NCBI GenBank assembly: GCA_024398935.1
Contig: JAKSIH010000009.1
Location: forward strand, 1 to 64,000
Source: Fibrobacter sp.
Lineage (GTDB): Bacteria; Fibrobacterota; Fibrobacteria; Fibrobacterales; Fibrobacteraceae
Length of the DNA stretch: 64,000 nucleotides
Direction: 5' to 3'
The position numbers and the translations under genes are program-made. This document shows, one piece after another, positions 50,454 through 59,361 of the stretch (position 1 is the first letter of the stretch; each line of letters opens with the position of its first letter). The notes below the pieces were generated by a model that ran no database searches, was not told the origin of the DNA, and saw only the letters and a list, made by a program, of their open reading frames with translations.

Positions 50454-52067
50454 ATGGAAAACATTACACAGATTTGGAAGAAGATCCAGTCCCCCGAATT
50501 CAACCCTGCTACCGACATGGCCCTGGTGGAACAGGTGAAGCAGGTCGCTCTTACCTCCCAGGAACCGGCTAAGGTTAGCTTCGGTACCTCCGGCTGGCGT
50601 GGCGAAATCGGTTCTGAATTCACCCTCCGTAATCTGCAGGTTGTCGGCGCCGCCATCGTCCGCCTCTACAAGGAAGCCGATGCCGCTATGTTCGAAGCTC
50701 TCGGCGTGAAGGACTTTGCTGACCTTCAGAAGCGTGGTGTTGTGGTTGGCCACGACAACCGTCTCCTGGGACACGAATTCTGCGAAGCTGTTGCAGACCA
50801 GTTTGCCAAGGCTGGTGTCAAGGTATACTACGGCAATGAAATGCCTACTCCGGAATTTTCCGCTGCAATCGAAATGCTGGGTGCTGCCTGCTCCATCAAC
50901 ATGACCCCCAGCCACAACCCCAGCCACTACAACGGCATCAAGTTCAACCCGGCTGACGGCGGTCCTGCAGGTCCGGAAATCACCAACGTCATTACCAAGC
51001 TCTCCAACGAAATGATGGCTACCTGGAAGTTTGAACCGGTATCCAAGGTTGACTGGGAAATTATCGATTCCCTGAAGATCTATAAGGAATTCCTCGTCAA
51101 GCAGGGCACCATCAAGTTTGCCCGCATCAAGGATTTCATCAAGCAGGGTCGTCTGACTCTCGTTTGCGACCATGTTCATGGTTCCACCCGTCGTCGTCCG
51201 GCGGCTCTCCTCGACAATCCGGAATGCCTCATCACTCTTCGTAACGAAGACGACAGCCTGTTCGGCGGCATCGCACCGGAACCGTCCTCCAAGAACCTGG
51301 AAAAGGTTCGCAAGGTCCTGGACGAAAGCAAGTCCTGGTTCCGCCTGGGTGCAATCTTTGACCCGGATGGTGACCGTATCCGCTTCTACGACGGTACCCG
51401 CGAAATCGATATGAACCAGTTCGGTGCAATCGCTTTCCACTACATGGCAACCTGGCGCAAGGAACAGGGCGTCGTTGCTAAGTCCGTTGCAACCTCCAAC
51501 TTCGTGAACATCATTGCAGAAAAGCTGGGCGTTCCTGTTATGGAAACTCCGGTGGGCTTCAAGAACTTCCGCCCCTGGTTGTCTCGCAATGCTAAGGACA
51601 AGGCTCTGGTCGCCTTCGAAGAATCCGATGGTATCTCCGGCCTCAACAACACCCTGGAAAAGGATGCTCAGTTCGGTCTTCTCATCGCTCTTGAAATCAT
51701 GGCACAGACTGGCAAGAACCTGGGTGAATACCTGGATGCCCTGTACGAAGAATATGGCCGCTTCTACCCCAGCCGCGCTGGTTTCGAAGTGGACAAGTCC
51801 CTGGTGGGTGCTCCGCTGAAGGCCAAGGTCGACGCTGTTGCCGAAGCAGCCAAGGTTGGCTCCAAGGTTATGGTGGGTAACACCGAAAAGACTGTGAAGC
51901 AGCTCTTGACTTTGGACGGCGTAAAGATTATTTTCGAGGATGACTCCTGGATGCTGGTGCGCCCCTCCGGTACCGAACCCAAGGTTCGTATCTATACCGA
52001 ATGCCGCAATCCGGATGAAAAGGACCCCATGTTCGAAGCTGCAAAGGCCCTGTTCTACAAGAACTAG
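50454..52067 (+). CDS. Phosphoglucomutase/phosphomannomutase (alpha-D-phosphohexomutase)
   Basis: 537 residues in four domains: VSFGTSGWRGEIGSEFT at the entry, the phosphoserine loop MTPSHNPSHYNGIKF, the metal loop GAIFDPDGDRIRF, the sugar loop AFEESDGISG and the phosphate-binding RPSGTEPKVRIYTE. All active-site residues are present. It interconverts hexose 1- and 6-phosphates for glycogen, cell wall and nucleotide-sugar supply; glucose or mannose preference cannot be read from sequence alone. The start is ATG 50454 with AGGA upstream; the longer frame overlaps the opposing gene. Codon use is very strongly biased. Confidence 0.93.
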   Translation: MENITQIWKKIQSPEFNPATDMALVEQVKQVALTSQEPAKVSFGTSGWRGEIGSEFTLRNLQVVGAAIVRLYKEADAAMFEALGVKDFADLQKRGVVVGHDNRLLGHEFCEAVADQFAKAGVKVYYGNEMPTPEFSAAIEMLGAACSINMTPSHNPSHYNGIKFNPADGGPAGPEITNVITKLSNEMMATWKFEPVSKVDWEIIDSLKIYKEFLVKQGTIKFARIKDFIKQGRLTLVCDHVHGSTRRRPAALLDNPECLITLRNEDDSLFGGIAPEPSSKNLEKVRKVLDESKSWFRLGAIFDPDGDRIRFYDGTREIDMNQFGAIAFHYMATWRKEQGVVAKSVATSNFVNIIAEKLGVPVMETPVGFKNFRPWLSRNAKDKALVAFEESDGISGLNNTLEKDAQFGLLIALEIMAQTGKNLGEYLDALYEEYGRFYPSRAGFEVDKSLVGAPLKAKVDAVAEAAKVGSKVMVGNTEKTVKQLLTLDGVKIIFEDDSWMLVRPSGTEPKVRIYTECRNPDEKDPMFEAAKALFYKN

Positions 52068-52111
52068 GACCTTGCGTGGTTGGAGTAAGTTTGTTCTAAA
52101 GGAGTAATCCT

Positions 52112-52927
52112 ATGAAAAAGTTAATTGCCTTTTTCCTGTTGGCCTTTGCAGTGATCTGCTCTGCCCAGTCTTCCATCAAGCCTGAATTCCAGGCTTTCTC
52201 TGGCGCATTGCTGAAACTGAAAAAGGCGGACAAAGGTTTCCACAAGTTCCAGATGAAGGTGGATGTAGCCCCGTGGGCATTCGTTGCTTCTGGTGAAGTC
52301 CAGGCTCCGGGTGGTGACGGTGACGTGCTGATTACCGCCCTCTTCGACGGTGAACTTTATGGTGTGCTCGCCTATATTCCCTCGACAGCCGCTGGCTCCG
52401 ATGGTGAAGAATACCAGGTGGGTTTCTTCGACATGATGCTTTATTTCGAAGAAGAACCTACCCGCATTCGTAACCTGAAGTTCAAGCTGTTGCCTCCTGC
52501 GGATGACGAATGGGCCAAGGGTATCTTGAAGGATGCTCTGGAATCCGGCTCCCTGGTGGGTAATGTCTGGGGCGGCAAGTACGAAAAGGCAATTACCAAG
52601 GCTTCTGCCGATCCTATGGATAAGAAGAAGCTGGAAGCTCTCCAGAAAAAGAAAAAGCATAAACTCTCCGACGATGATGGCACGATTAGCAAGCGTGGCC
52701 GCCGTGTAGAAGCCGATGAGGAAGAAGTCGCTCCCAAGAAGAGCGGCAAGAAGCTCTCTGGCGATGACGGTACCATTAACAAGCGCGGTCGCCGTGTCGA
52801 TGAAGTGGAAGAACCTGCTCCTAAGAAGAAATCCTCCAAGACGGAAAAGAAAGCCAAGAAGCAGGATTGCGATGATCCTAGCCTCTCCGTCAAGGAACGT
52901 CGCCAGTGCAAGATGAAGCAAAAGTAA
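52112..52927 (+). CDS. Exported protein with two DDGT...KRGRRV repeats
   Basis: 271 residues. After a signal peptide (IAFFLLAFAVICSAQ) comes a beta-rich domain of about 130 residues. The C-terminal half has two copies of a 17-residue unit at about 184-200 and 214-230 (KLSDDDGTISKRGRRVE, KLSGDDGTINKRGRRVD), 30 residues apart and each followed by an acidic stretch and KK. The end is Lys-rich with two Cys. The tandem KRGRRV units look like short linear binding motifs or protease sites. AAGGAG precedes the start. It lies 44 bp after the phosphohexomutase gene but is functionally unassigned. Confidence 0.7.
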   Translation: MKKLIAFFLLAFAVICSAQSSIKPEFQAFSGALLKLKKADKGFHKFQMKVDVAPWAFVASGEVQAPGGDGDVLITALFDGELYGVLAYIPSTAAGSDGEEYQVGFFDMMLYFEEEPTRIRNLKFKLLPPADDEWAKGILKDALESGSLVGNVWGGKYEKAITKASADPMDKKKLEALQKKKKHKLSDDDGTISKRGRRVEADEEEVAPKKSGKKLSGDDGTINKRGRRVDEVEEPAPKKKSSKTEKKAKKQDCDDPSLSVKERRQCKMKQK

Positions 52928-52950
52928 TTTTGCCTATCTATACATAGCAT

Positions 52951-52982
52951 AAAAAGGCCTTCTGCAAAAGGAAGGCTTTTTT
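52951..52982 (+). terminator. Rho-independent terminator
   Basis: The GCCTTC/GAAGGC-type stem is flanked by A5 and T6 runs, downstream of the exported repeat protein gene. Confidence 0.75.
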
Positions 52983-53080
52983 GTTGGAAAAATTTGATAG
53001 AAAGTGCATTTTTTTAAGACAAGCAACGCAAAAAAAATTATTTTTGAGCCGTAACTTTTGAAACCTATATGAGGTAATTT

Positions 53081-53824
53081 ATGTCCGGTCATTCCAAATG
53101 GGCCACCACCAAACGCAAGAAAGCTAAGACCGACGTTGCTCGCGCCAAGGCTTGGAACAAGCTGATCAAGGAAATTTCTATCGCTGCTAAGCTGGGCGGC
53201 GGCAACCCGGATGCAAACCCCCGCCTCCGCGCTGCAATTATCAAGTCCAAGTCCCAGTCCCTGCCCACCAAGAACATCGAAAGTGCTATTGCCAAGGGTA
53301 CTGGCGCTAACGGTGGTGCCGACGTTACCGAACCGCTGTACGAAGGTCGCGGTCCCGCAGGCATTGCAATCATGGTGCAGTGCATGACCGACAACAAGGT
53401 CCGTACCGTTGCTGAAATCCGCAACATCTTCAACAAGAACGGCGGTGCCATGGGCGAAACCGGTTCCGTTACCTGGGCTTTCACCTACAAGGGCATGATT
53501 GTTATTGATGCAGAAAAGTACAGCGAAGATCAGGTCATGGACCTGGTTCTGGAAGCTGGTGCAGACGACATGAGCACCGAAGATGGCATCCATGAAGTTT
53601 CCACTTCTCCGGAAGCATTCGACGCTGTTACCCGCGCCCTCGAAGGTGCTGGCATCGAAATGATGAGCGCTGAAATCACCTATGTTGCAAACGATCCCGT
53701 CAAGCTGGGTCACGACGACGCCGTTAAGCTGCTCAAGCTCATCGACAAGTTCGAAGATCACGACGACGTTCAGGACGTTTACCACAACGCTGAAATCGAC
53801 GAAGCCGACATGGACGCTGAGTAG
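53081..53824 (+). CDS. YebC/PmpR (TACO1) family protein
   Basis: 247 residues. Signature MSGHSKWATTKRKKAKTDVARAKAWNKLIKEI at the start, NPRLRAAIIKSKSQSLPTKNIESAIAKG, YEGRGPAGIAIMVQCMTDNKVRTVAEIRNIFNKNGG and WAFTYKGMIVI. The family was annotated as transcriptional regulators; more recent work ties YebC to relief of ribosome stalling at proline-rich stretches, and TACO1 to mitochondrial translation. A translation role fits a genome with Pro-rich proteins such as IF-2 and the protein at 37083. GAGG precedes the ATG, and a terminator follows. The ruvC gene, a common YebC neighbour, is absent. Confidence 0.94.
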   Translation: MSGHSKWATTKRKKAKTDVARAKAWNKLIKEISIAAKLGGGNPDANPRLRAAIIKSKSQSLPTKNIESAIAKGTGANGGADVTEPLYEGRGPAGIAIMVQCMTDNKVRTVAEIRNIFNKNGGAMGETGSVTWAFTYKGMIVIDAEKYSEDQVMDLVLEAGADDMSTEDGIHEVSTSPEAFDAVTRALEGAGIEMMSAEITYVANDPVKLGHDDAVKLLKLIDKFEDHDDVQDVYHNAEIDEADMDAE

Positions 53825-53847
53825 TCTCTAACTCCATAGAAGATTAA

Positions 53848-53880
53848 AAGAGCCTCTGGTGATGAACCAGGGGCTTTTTT
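53848..53880 (+). terminator. Rho-independent terminator after the YebC gene
   Basis: AGCCTCTGG pairs with CCAGGGGCT (one wobble), followed by T6. The next gene starts only about 8 nt after the T-run. Confidence 0.85.
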
Positions 53881-53887
53881 GTATTTT

Positions 53888-54727
53888 ATGGATGTGGCTG
53901 TGCTTGTATTCGTACTTTTGTTTCTGATCAGTTTATTTTGGGGCCTTGTCATTAGCCCCATTTTCCTTGCTTTAAAAAAGTATATGGATTTTGCGAAACG
54001 GTCCCAGACGACGCTTTGGGAAAAGGTCCGTTATGTCGTCTCTTGTCCTGTTGCACTAGTGCTTTTGATCTTAGCCTGTTATGTTCCGCTGATCTTGGAT
54101 GGAATTGCGGAAGATTTGAATCTGCCCATGCCCAAGGATTCCTGGCACTTGCTGGGCTACTTTATAGGATTCCTGGTCTATTTGTTTCTTAAACGGAAGA
54201 CCATTATATCTTTTTTCAAGGACGAACATCAGAAGGAGAGTACTCACGATACGCCCAGCGAATTGGCTGTAGAAATTATCGAAGTTGGTTGGCGTTGTAG
54301 AAAATGCGGGACGCCCTATCCATATCCTTACGATAGAACGTCACCGATGTATGGAAGCCCTCTGTTTGTATGCCCCAAGTGTGGATTGGAACAGGCGGAT
54401 TATCGTCGTTTGGAACCTGCTTTGGACCGTCGATTTGGAAACTGGAATACGTTGGGTATTTCCATAAAGGTGAATGTGGTTTCGCTGTTGGCTTCCGTAG
54501 CATTGTTGGTAATACTTGTTAACACGCCCTATGCAGATCGTATGAATATTTATGCCGCCATGCTTTTTTTGACGGTACAGTTTTTTGTGGCTAGTATTAT
54601 TGTTACTATTGAAAGCCTGTTAAAGAAAAAGCCTGACTTTATCAAAAAGTCAGAGCTTCGGCTGCAAAATGGGGAGTATGTTGCGCAACTTCGTAAACAC
54701 GGTATCGAAGTGCCGAGCAAATACTAA
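53888..54727 (+). CDS. Four-helix membrane protein with central zinc ribbon
   Basis: 279 residues from ATG 53888 (a TTG three codons upstream lies in the terminator). Two or three N-terminal membrane helices (about 3-28, 48-70, 85-103) precede a cytoplasmic zinc ribbon WRCRKCGTPYP with its partner FVCPKCGLEQ, about 20 residues apart. Two more helices follow (LGISIKVNVVSLLASVALLVIL; IYAAMLFLTVQFFVASIIV) and a basic tail. No family is recognised. It starts immediately after the YebC terminator, so some read-through expression is likely. Confidence 0.65.
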   Translation: MDVAVLVFVLLFLISLFWGLVISPIFLALKKYMDFAKRSQTTLWEKVRYVVSCPVALVLLILACYVPLILDGIAEDLNLPMPKDSWHLLGYFIGFLVYLFLKRKTIISFFKDEHQKESTHDTPSELAVEIIEVGWRCRKCGTPYPYPYDRTSPMYGSPLFVCPKCGLEQADYRRLEPALDRRFGNWNTLGISIKVNVVSLLASVALLVILVNTPYADRMNIYAAMLFLTVQFFVASIIVTIESLLKKKPDFIKKSELRLQNGEYVAQLRKHGIEVPSKY

Positions 54728-54752
54728 GCTTTTATTTGTTGGGGGTGCTGGC

Positions 54753-55970
54753 TTATCGTCCCAGCGTTTCGCGGTAGTTGTGGACTGCGGCCTTGTAGTT
54801 TGCAACAGCCTTGGAAATGCGCTGGGCGATATCTTCCTGGCCCTTTGCTGTCATCATGTAGGCTTCGTCGTCGGGATTGCTGATAAACCCGATTTCGTAT
54901 AGGACGGCAGGCATCAGGGCACCCACCAGCACCATGAAGCCTGCACCGCCGACACCTCCAGCCTGCTTGCGGATCTTGCCGCCGTCGTTGGCTTTCAGCA
55001 ATTCTTCGGTGAACATGTAGCTGTTCTGCTTGTATTTTTCGAGGCGGGCTTCCAGCTTGAACCATTCAATGGGGGAGAGTTCTTCCTTGGCGTTCTTTTC
55101 GCCGTAGAGGGTGGCCACCTTGTTTTCGCGGCGGGCGATGGCCTTGTCTTCTTCGCTTTCGGGAGCGCGGAGAACATAGATATGATAGCCCTTGACTTGC
55201 TTTTTCTGTTCTGGTTTTCCGTCAATGGCGTTGCAGTGGAGACTGATAAAGAGGTCGCCGTCCCAACCGTTTGCCAGATTGGCCCGTTGTCCCAGTTCAA
55301 TGAAAACATCCTTGTCGCGGGTCATCTTGACCTTAAAGCCTTCCTTCTCCAGCTCCTTTTTCAGGAGTTTGCCCACGGCAAGAACGATGTCCTTTTCCTG
55401 GGCCTTGGCGCCGAGGGCTCCGGAGTCCTTGCCTCCATGACCGGGGTCGATGACGATGGTCTTGACTTCGCGGGTGCCTGCAGTCTCGTTCTTGGGTTTG
55501 GCAATGGCGATAGGATTCGTTGCGGTAGAACTGCTGCTTGCCTTGGCTACACTTGTGCTGCTGGCCGGTGTCGCTGCGCTGGATATCGCGACGCTAGAAC
55601 TGCTGACTGCTTTTTTCACCAGTAGTTTTTTTGTGTCTACGGAGTCAATCCAGATACGATTGTCCAGAAGTTCTGGCGCTGATTTCAGCTGGATGGATTT
55701 CCCATTGACATGGGCATAGGGGAGACCCATGGCGAACTTGACCGTGTCGCGGCCGGCGACAAGGGAGAAAGTTTTCTGGACGGGGTACCAGTGGAAGGTG
55801 GCATTTTGTTTTTTTGCAAAAACTTCTATGTCCACCTTGCCAGCCGTTACTATGGCTTTGCTGTCTGTGGGGGAGGGGCTTTTGTTTGCTGCGGGGGATG
55901 CCTCGGGGGCGGCCCAGAGGGTCGTAGCCACAAGGCCCAAGACTGCTAGCATTTTCCCTAGAAACTTCAT
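54753..55970 (-). CDS. N-acetylmuramoyl-L-alanine amidase (Amidase_3)
   Basis: 405 residues. A signal peptide (LAVLGLVATTLWA) is followed by a small beta domain and a Ser/Ala-rich linker with repeated SSS clusters (about 120-155). The zinc amidase catalytic domain comes last. Zinc ligands and catalytic residues are visible: IDPGHGGKDSGA (His), QEKDIVLAVG (Glu), FISLHCNAI (His) and YEIGFISN (Glu). The AmiC-type enzyme cleaves the MurNAc-L-Ala bond to split septal peptidoglycan. The ATG overlaps the smpB stop by one base (TAATG), so it is the second gene of an smpB-amidase operon. The LytM-like protein at 16899 is a candidate distant regulator (inference). Confidence 0.92.
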   Translation of the reverse strand: MKFLGKMLAVLGLVATTLWAAPEASPAANKSPSPTDSKAIVTAGKVDIEVFAKKQNATFHWYPVQKTFSLVAGRDTVKFAMGLPYAHVNGKSIQLKSAPELLDNRIWIDSVDTKKLLVKKAVSSSSVAISSAATPASSTSVAKASSSSTATNPIAIAKPKNETAGTREVKTIVIDPGHGGKDSGALGAKAQEKDIVLAVGKLLKKELEKEGFKVKMTRDKDVFIELGQRANLANGWDGDLFISLHCNAIDGKPEQKKQVKGYHIYVLRAPESEEDKAIARRENKVATLYGEKNAKEELSPIEWFKLEARLEKYKQNSYMFTEELLKANDGGKIRKQAGGVGGAGFMVLVGALMPAVLYEIGFISNPDDEAYMMTAKGQEDIAQRISKAVANYKAAVHNYRETLGR

Positions 55971-56446
55971 TACTTGTGTGCCTTCGCGGCCCTTGCCATT
56001 TCCATCTTGGCGTCGCGTTCCATAATGGACTGGCGTTTATCGTGCTGGTCCTTACCGCGGCAAATTCCCACTTCCAGCTTGGCTCTGCGATTCTTGAAGT
56101 AGAGCTTCAGGGGGATAATGGTACAGCCCTTCAGTTCCTTGGCCTTGCGCATTTTTGCGATTTCGTGCTTGTGGGCCAGGAGCTTTCGCTTTCGAGCAGG
56201 GAAATGGTTGAAGCGATTCGCAAAAAGGTACTCGTCAATGTGGGCACCGACCATCCAGATTTCATCCTTGTCCGGATCGATGTCAATCCAGGCTTCGCCG
56301 ATGGTACATTTGCCGTCGCGAATGGACTTGACTTCGGAACCGATGAGCATGATGCCCACTTCGAAGGTCTCATCGACAAAGTAGAGATGATGTGCCTTGC
56401 GGTTCTGGATGACTGCCGGTGCTGTTTCTTTTTTTGCCATTGACAT
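55970..56446 (-). CDS. smpB: SsrA-binding protein SmpB
   Basis: 158 residues. IQNRKAHHLYFVDETFEVGIMLIGSEVKSIRDGKCTIGEAWIDI opens the OB fold, then YLFANRFNHFPARKRKLLAHKHEIAKM and LKLYFKNRRAKLEVGICRGKDQHDKRQSI. The C-terminal basic tail (KMEMARAAKAHK) is the part that enters the mRNA channel. SmpB delivers tmRNA to stalled ribosomes. Two in-frame ATGs exist at 56446 and 56440; AAGG lies 4 nt upstream of the first. The ssrA gene is not in the window. Confidence 0.95.
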   Translation of the reverse strand: MSMAKKETAPAVIQNRKAHHLYFVDETFEVGIMLIGSEVKSIRDGKCTIGEAWIDIDPDKDEIWMVGAHIDEYLFANRFNHFPARKRKLLAHKHEIAKMRKAKELKGCTIIPLKLYFKNRRAKLEVGICRGKDQHDKRQSIMERDAKMEMARAAKAHK

Positions 56447-56499
56447 TAAACCTTAATGGATATCAAGCTGCGAACAATCCAGGGAGCGTTCCGCCTGAT

Positions 56500-57651
56500 T
56501 TATTTCTTTTTTGCAGGAGCCTTGCGGGTGGGTGCCTTCCTTGCGGGTGCCTTGGAGGGTGCCTTTGCAGGGGCCTTCTTTGCGCTGGCTTCCTTACGGG
56601 CAGCCTTGGCCTTGGTCTTGTCTGCAGCCTTCATGGTTTTTGCTTCCACGACCTTCTTGGATTCCCAGCCCACCTTCTTTTTCTGGATGTGCGGGACCGC
56701 TTCGTCAAGTGCCTGCTGCAGTTCACGGCAGCCGTCTCCAGTTACCGCGGAAGTGACGATGACCTTTTCCTTGTGGTCTGCGAATTCCTTAATTGCATTA
56801 TCGATTCCAAGATCGTTTTTGTTAAGGGCGATGACATAGGGCTTCTTGGCGAGCTTGGGATGGAATGCTGCCAGTTCTGACTTCAGTACGCTGAACTGCT
56901 CGTAGGCATTTTCTGCAAAGCCGTCAATCACGAACAAAAGTGTGTGGGTTCGTTCAATGTGCTTCAGGAACTGATGGCCCAGTCCCTTGCCTTCGCTGGC
57001 ACCTTCCAGAAGTCCGGGAATGTCTGCTACCACAAAGCTGTGACCGTTCATCTGCACAATGCCAAGAACGGGTTCCAGTGTGGTAAAGGGATAGTCTCCC
57101 ACCTTAGGACGTCCGCTGGAAATCTTGTTTACCAGACTGGACTTGCCTGCGTTGGGAAAACCAACGAGGCCGACATCGGCCATGAGCTTCAGTTCCAGGA
57201 AGAGTTCGCGCTTTTCACCAGCTTCACCAGGAGTACACTTGCGGGGAGCCTGGTTAGAGGGGGTTGCAAAATGCTGGTTGCCCATACCGCCCTTGCCGCC
57301 TCGTGCGGCAATCCAGCGCTGGCCGTCTTCGGTCAGGTCCGCAAGGATCCTGCCTTCAGCATCCTTTACGATAGTCCCCTTGGGTACATCCACGATCAGG
57401 TCCTCGGCGGATTTACCAGTGCAGCGCTTGGCGCCACCAGCCTGGCCGGGACGAGCCTTGTAAAGACGGGCGTTACCCATGTCCAGCAGGGTGGAATACT
57501 GTTCGTTGACTTGGAGAATCACATGACCGCCGCGACCGCCGTCTCCGCCATCGGGGCCGCCCAGGGGTACAAACTTTTCGCGGTGGAAACTGCAAATGCC
57601 ATCGCCACCTTTGCCGGAGCGTACTTCAATAGATTTTTCGTCAAGAAACAT
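56500..57651 (-). CDS. obgE: Obg GTPase with Lys/Ala/Pro-rich C-terminal tail
   Basis: 383 residues. Residues 1-158 are the Obg glycine-rich domain (GGDGICSFHREKFVPLGGPDGGDGGRGG, ARGGKGGMGNQHFATPSNQAP). The GTPase follows: GFPNAGKSSLVN (G1), YPFTTLEP (G2), DIPGLLEGASEGKGLGHQFL (G3), NKNDL (G4) and SAVTGDG (G5). It lacks an OCT domain; instead the last 45 residues are Lys/Ala/Pro repeats (SAKKAPAKAPSKAPARKAP), very like the HU tail at 6270-6386. Obg proteins act in 50S assembly and stress control; the tail may bind rRNA or DNA. The start region abuts a heptamer-repeat element. Confidence 0.96.
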   Translation of the reverse strand: MFLDEKSIEVRSGKGGDGICSFHREKFVPLGGPDGGDGGRGGHVILQVNEQYSTLLDMGNARLYKARPGQAGGAKRCTGKSAEDLIVDVPKGTIVKDAEGRILADLTEDGQRWIAARGGKGGMGNQHFATPSNQAPRKCTPGEAGEKRELFLELKLMADVGLVGFPNAGKSSLVNKISSGRPKVGDYPFTTLEPVLGIVQMNGHSFVVADIPGLLEGASEGKGLGHQFLKHIERTHTLLFVIDGFAENAYEQFSVLKSELAAFHPKLAKKPYVIALNKNDLGIDNAIKEFADHKEKVIVTSAVTGDGCRELQQALDEAVPHIQKKKVGWESKKVVEAKTMKAADKTKAKAARKEASAKKAPAKAPSKAPARKAPTRKAPAKKK

Positions 57652-57660
57652 AGGTATTCC

Positions 57661-57757
57661 AATTGATGATTGATGATTGAAAATTGATAATTAGAATGAT
57701 CGCGGCGAAGCCGCCTGTGTAGAAAATCATCCATTATCCATTATCAATTTTTCATTT
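57661..57757. repeat. Inverted element with heptamer-repeat arms
   Basis: The left arm of TTGATGA-type heptamers (57663-57692) and the right arm of complementary ATCCATT/ATCAATT heptamers (57726-57755) flank the hairpin GCGGCGAAGCCGC. It lies between the obgE start and the argC stop. Confidence 0.75.
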
Positions 57758-57758
57758 C

Positions 57759-58733
57759 TTACAGTCCCAGGGTTTCGTCGAGACCAAGAGCGATGTTCAT
57801 GTTCTGGATGGCGGCACCGCTGGCGCCCTTGCCCAGGTTGTCGATAATGGTTGTGACCTGCATGATGTTCTCGTTACCGAAAACCTGGATGCAGGCGTTG
57901 TTGGTGTTGTTGCAGATGGTCGGGTTCAGGCGACCGTTCATCAGGGCCGGGGATTCCACTGGGGTTACCTCGTATGGCATGACAGTTACGAAGTTGGAAC
58001 CTTCGTAGTGCTTCTTCAAAATTTCGGTCAGCTCTGCTGGACCGACCTTCTTGGTCAGCTGGTTTGCAAAGATGGCGACCGTCACAGCCATGCCTTTATA
58101 GTAGGGACCAAGCACCGGGTTGAAGAAGGGCGTGTTTTCAAGTTCGCAGTACTTCTTCATTTCGGGAATATGCTTGTGGGAAAGAGCCAGGGCGTAAGGT
58201 GCCGGTGCCATAATGGGAAGGGATTCTCCAGCCTTGTGGCCGAGAGCGGCTTCCTCTTCGTATTCGGCGATGAGCTTCTTGCCGCCACCGGAATAGCCGG
58301 TAATGCTGTAGGCTGCAATGTTTGCAGACTTGGGCAGGATGCCGCTTGCTACCAGCGGGTGTACGCCCAGGATAAAGCCTGTTGCGTGGCAACCGGGATT
58401 GGCTATGCGCTTGGCCTTGCTGATAGCCTTGCGCTGGTCTGCAGAAAGTTCCGGCATGCCGTAGGTCCAGTCCGGATTCACGCGATGTGCGGTGGAAGCA
58501 TCGATGATGCAGGTGTCCGGATTGGTGCAGAGGGCTGCACTTTCCATGGCAGCAGCGTCAGGCAGGCACAGGAAGGTCACGTCGGATTCGTTGATCAGAC
58601 GCTGACGTTCGGCGGTGTCCTTGCGTAATTCCTGAGAAATGCGGAGAACCTCGATATCGTTACGCTTTGCAAGGCGATCATAAATCTGAAGACCGGTAGT
58701 ACCAGCTTCGCCATCAACAAAAACTTTGAACAT
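57759..58733 (-). CDS. argC: N-acetyl-gamma-glutamyl-phosphate reductase, type 2
   Basis: 324 residues, the shorter type 2 ArgC. NADP-binding start FKVFVDGEAGTTGLQIYDRL; catalytic Cys in IANPGCHATGFILGVHPLVASG; YSITGYSGGGKKLI; substrate-binding HKHIPEMKKYC; and GKGASGAAIQNMNIALGLDE at the end. It catalyses the third step of arginine/ornithine synthesis. AAGGA lies 8 nt before the ATG. No other arg genes adjoin. It is flanked on both sides by heptamer-repeat elements. Confidence 0.95.
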   Translation of the reverse strand: MFKVFVDGEAGTTGLQIYDRLAKRNDIEVLRISQELRKDTAERQRLINESDVTFLCLPDAAAMESAALCTNPDTCIIDASTAHRVNPDWTYGMPELSADQRKAISKAKRIANPGCHATGFILGVHPLVASGILPKSANIAAYSITGYSGGGKKLIAEYEEEAALGHKAGESLPIMAPAPYALALSHKHIPEMKKYCELENTPFFNPVLGPYYKGMAVTVAIFANQLTKKVGPAELTEILKKHYEGSNFVTVMPYEVTPVESPALMNGRLNPTICNNTNNACIQVFGNENIMQVTTIIDNLGKGASGAAIQNMNIALGLDETLGL

Positions 58734-58753
58734 TGCAATATTCCTTAGGAAAA

Positions 58754-58860
58754 GTGGTTAGTGAACAGTAAACAGTGGTTAGTTTAAATAGTCGTGGCTG
58801 CGCCACTTGATATAAGCGCTTTGCGCGCACTAATCACTAACCACTAGTCACTAATCACTT
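58754..58860. repeat. Inverted element with heptamer-repeat arms
   Basis: The left arm GTGGTTA/GTGAACA/GTAAACA/GTGGTTA (58754-58783) and the right arm CACTAAT/CACTAAC/CACTAGT/CACTAAT (58828-58855) are imperfect reverse complements. They flank a GTGGC/GCCAC hairpin and a GCGC-rich segment. It fills the argC-ychJ spacer. Confidence 0.78.
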
Positions 58861-58863
58861 AAA

Positions 58864-59361
58864 TTACTTACCAGCGCCGCAGCACTTCTTGTACTTCTTG
58901 CCGGAACCGCAGGGGCACGGATCGTTACGGCCTACATCCGGTCCAGACTTCTTCACGGTTTCCTGCTTTACGGCACGACCGTCATAGAAGAACCATGCAC
59001 CGCCCACCTTGTGGAATTCGCCCAGTTCGTGATGGTCGCGGGTGATGTTGCCCTGCTTGAACTTTGCGATGAATTCAACCCAGCCGATGTTCTTTTCTTC
59101 TTCGGTCTTGGTCTGCTTGATTTCGATGCCCAGCCATTCAGACTGCTTGCTCCATGCTTCGACGCTTGCTTCGTCAAAATCGGAACGCTGAGTGGCTTCC
59201 AGGGAGTCCTTCAACCACTGGATTTCGTGCTTGACATAAGCGGTATAGCGAGAGCGCATTAGGGCTTCGGGAGATGCGGCGAGGGAAGTTCCCTTGATGA
59301 CGGGTTCGCAGCATTCGCAGTATTCCTTACCGGATCCACAGGGACATAAATCTTGAGCCAT
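58864..59361 (-). CDS. YchJ-like protein with SEC-C motifs at both ends
   Basis: 165 residues. It starts [18 protein letters not shown] and ends [16 protein letters not shown], two SEC-C zinc motifs as in SecA tails. Between them is the YchJ middle domain ([28 protein letters not shown] and [11 protein letters not shown]). SEC-C motifs bind zinc and can bind ribosomes or SecB; the function of YchJ itself is not settled. GAGG precedes the ATG, and a TATCTT promoter-like box lies further upstream. Confidence 0.9.
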   Translation of the reverse strand: MAQDLCPCGSGKEYCECCEPVIKGTSLAASPEALMRSRYTAYVKHEIQWLKDSLEATQRSDFDEASVEAWSKQSEWLGIEIKQTKTEEEKNIGWVEFIAKFKQGNITRDHHELGEFHKVGGAWFFYDGRAVKQETVKKSGPDVGRNDPCPCGSGKKYKKCCGAGK

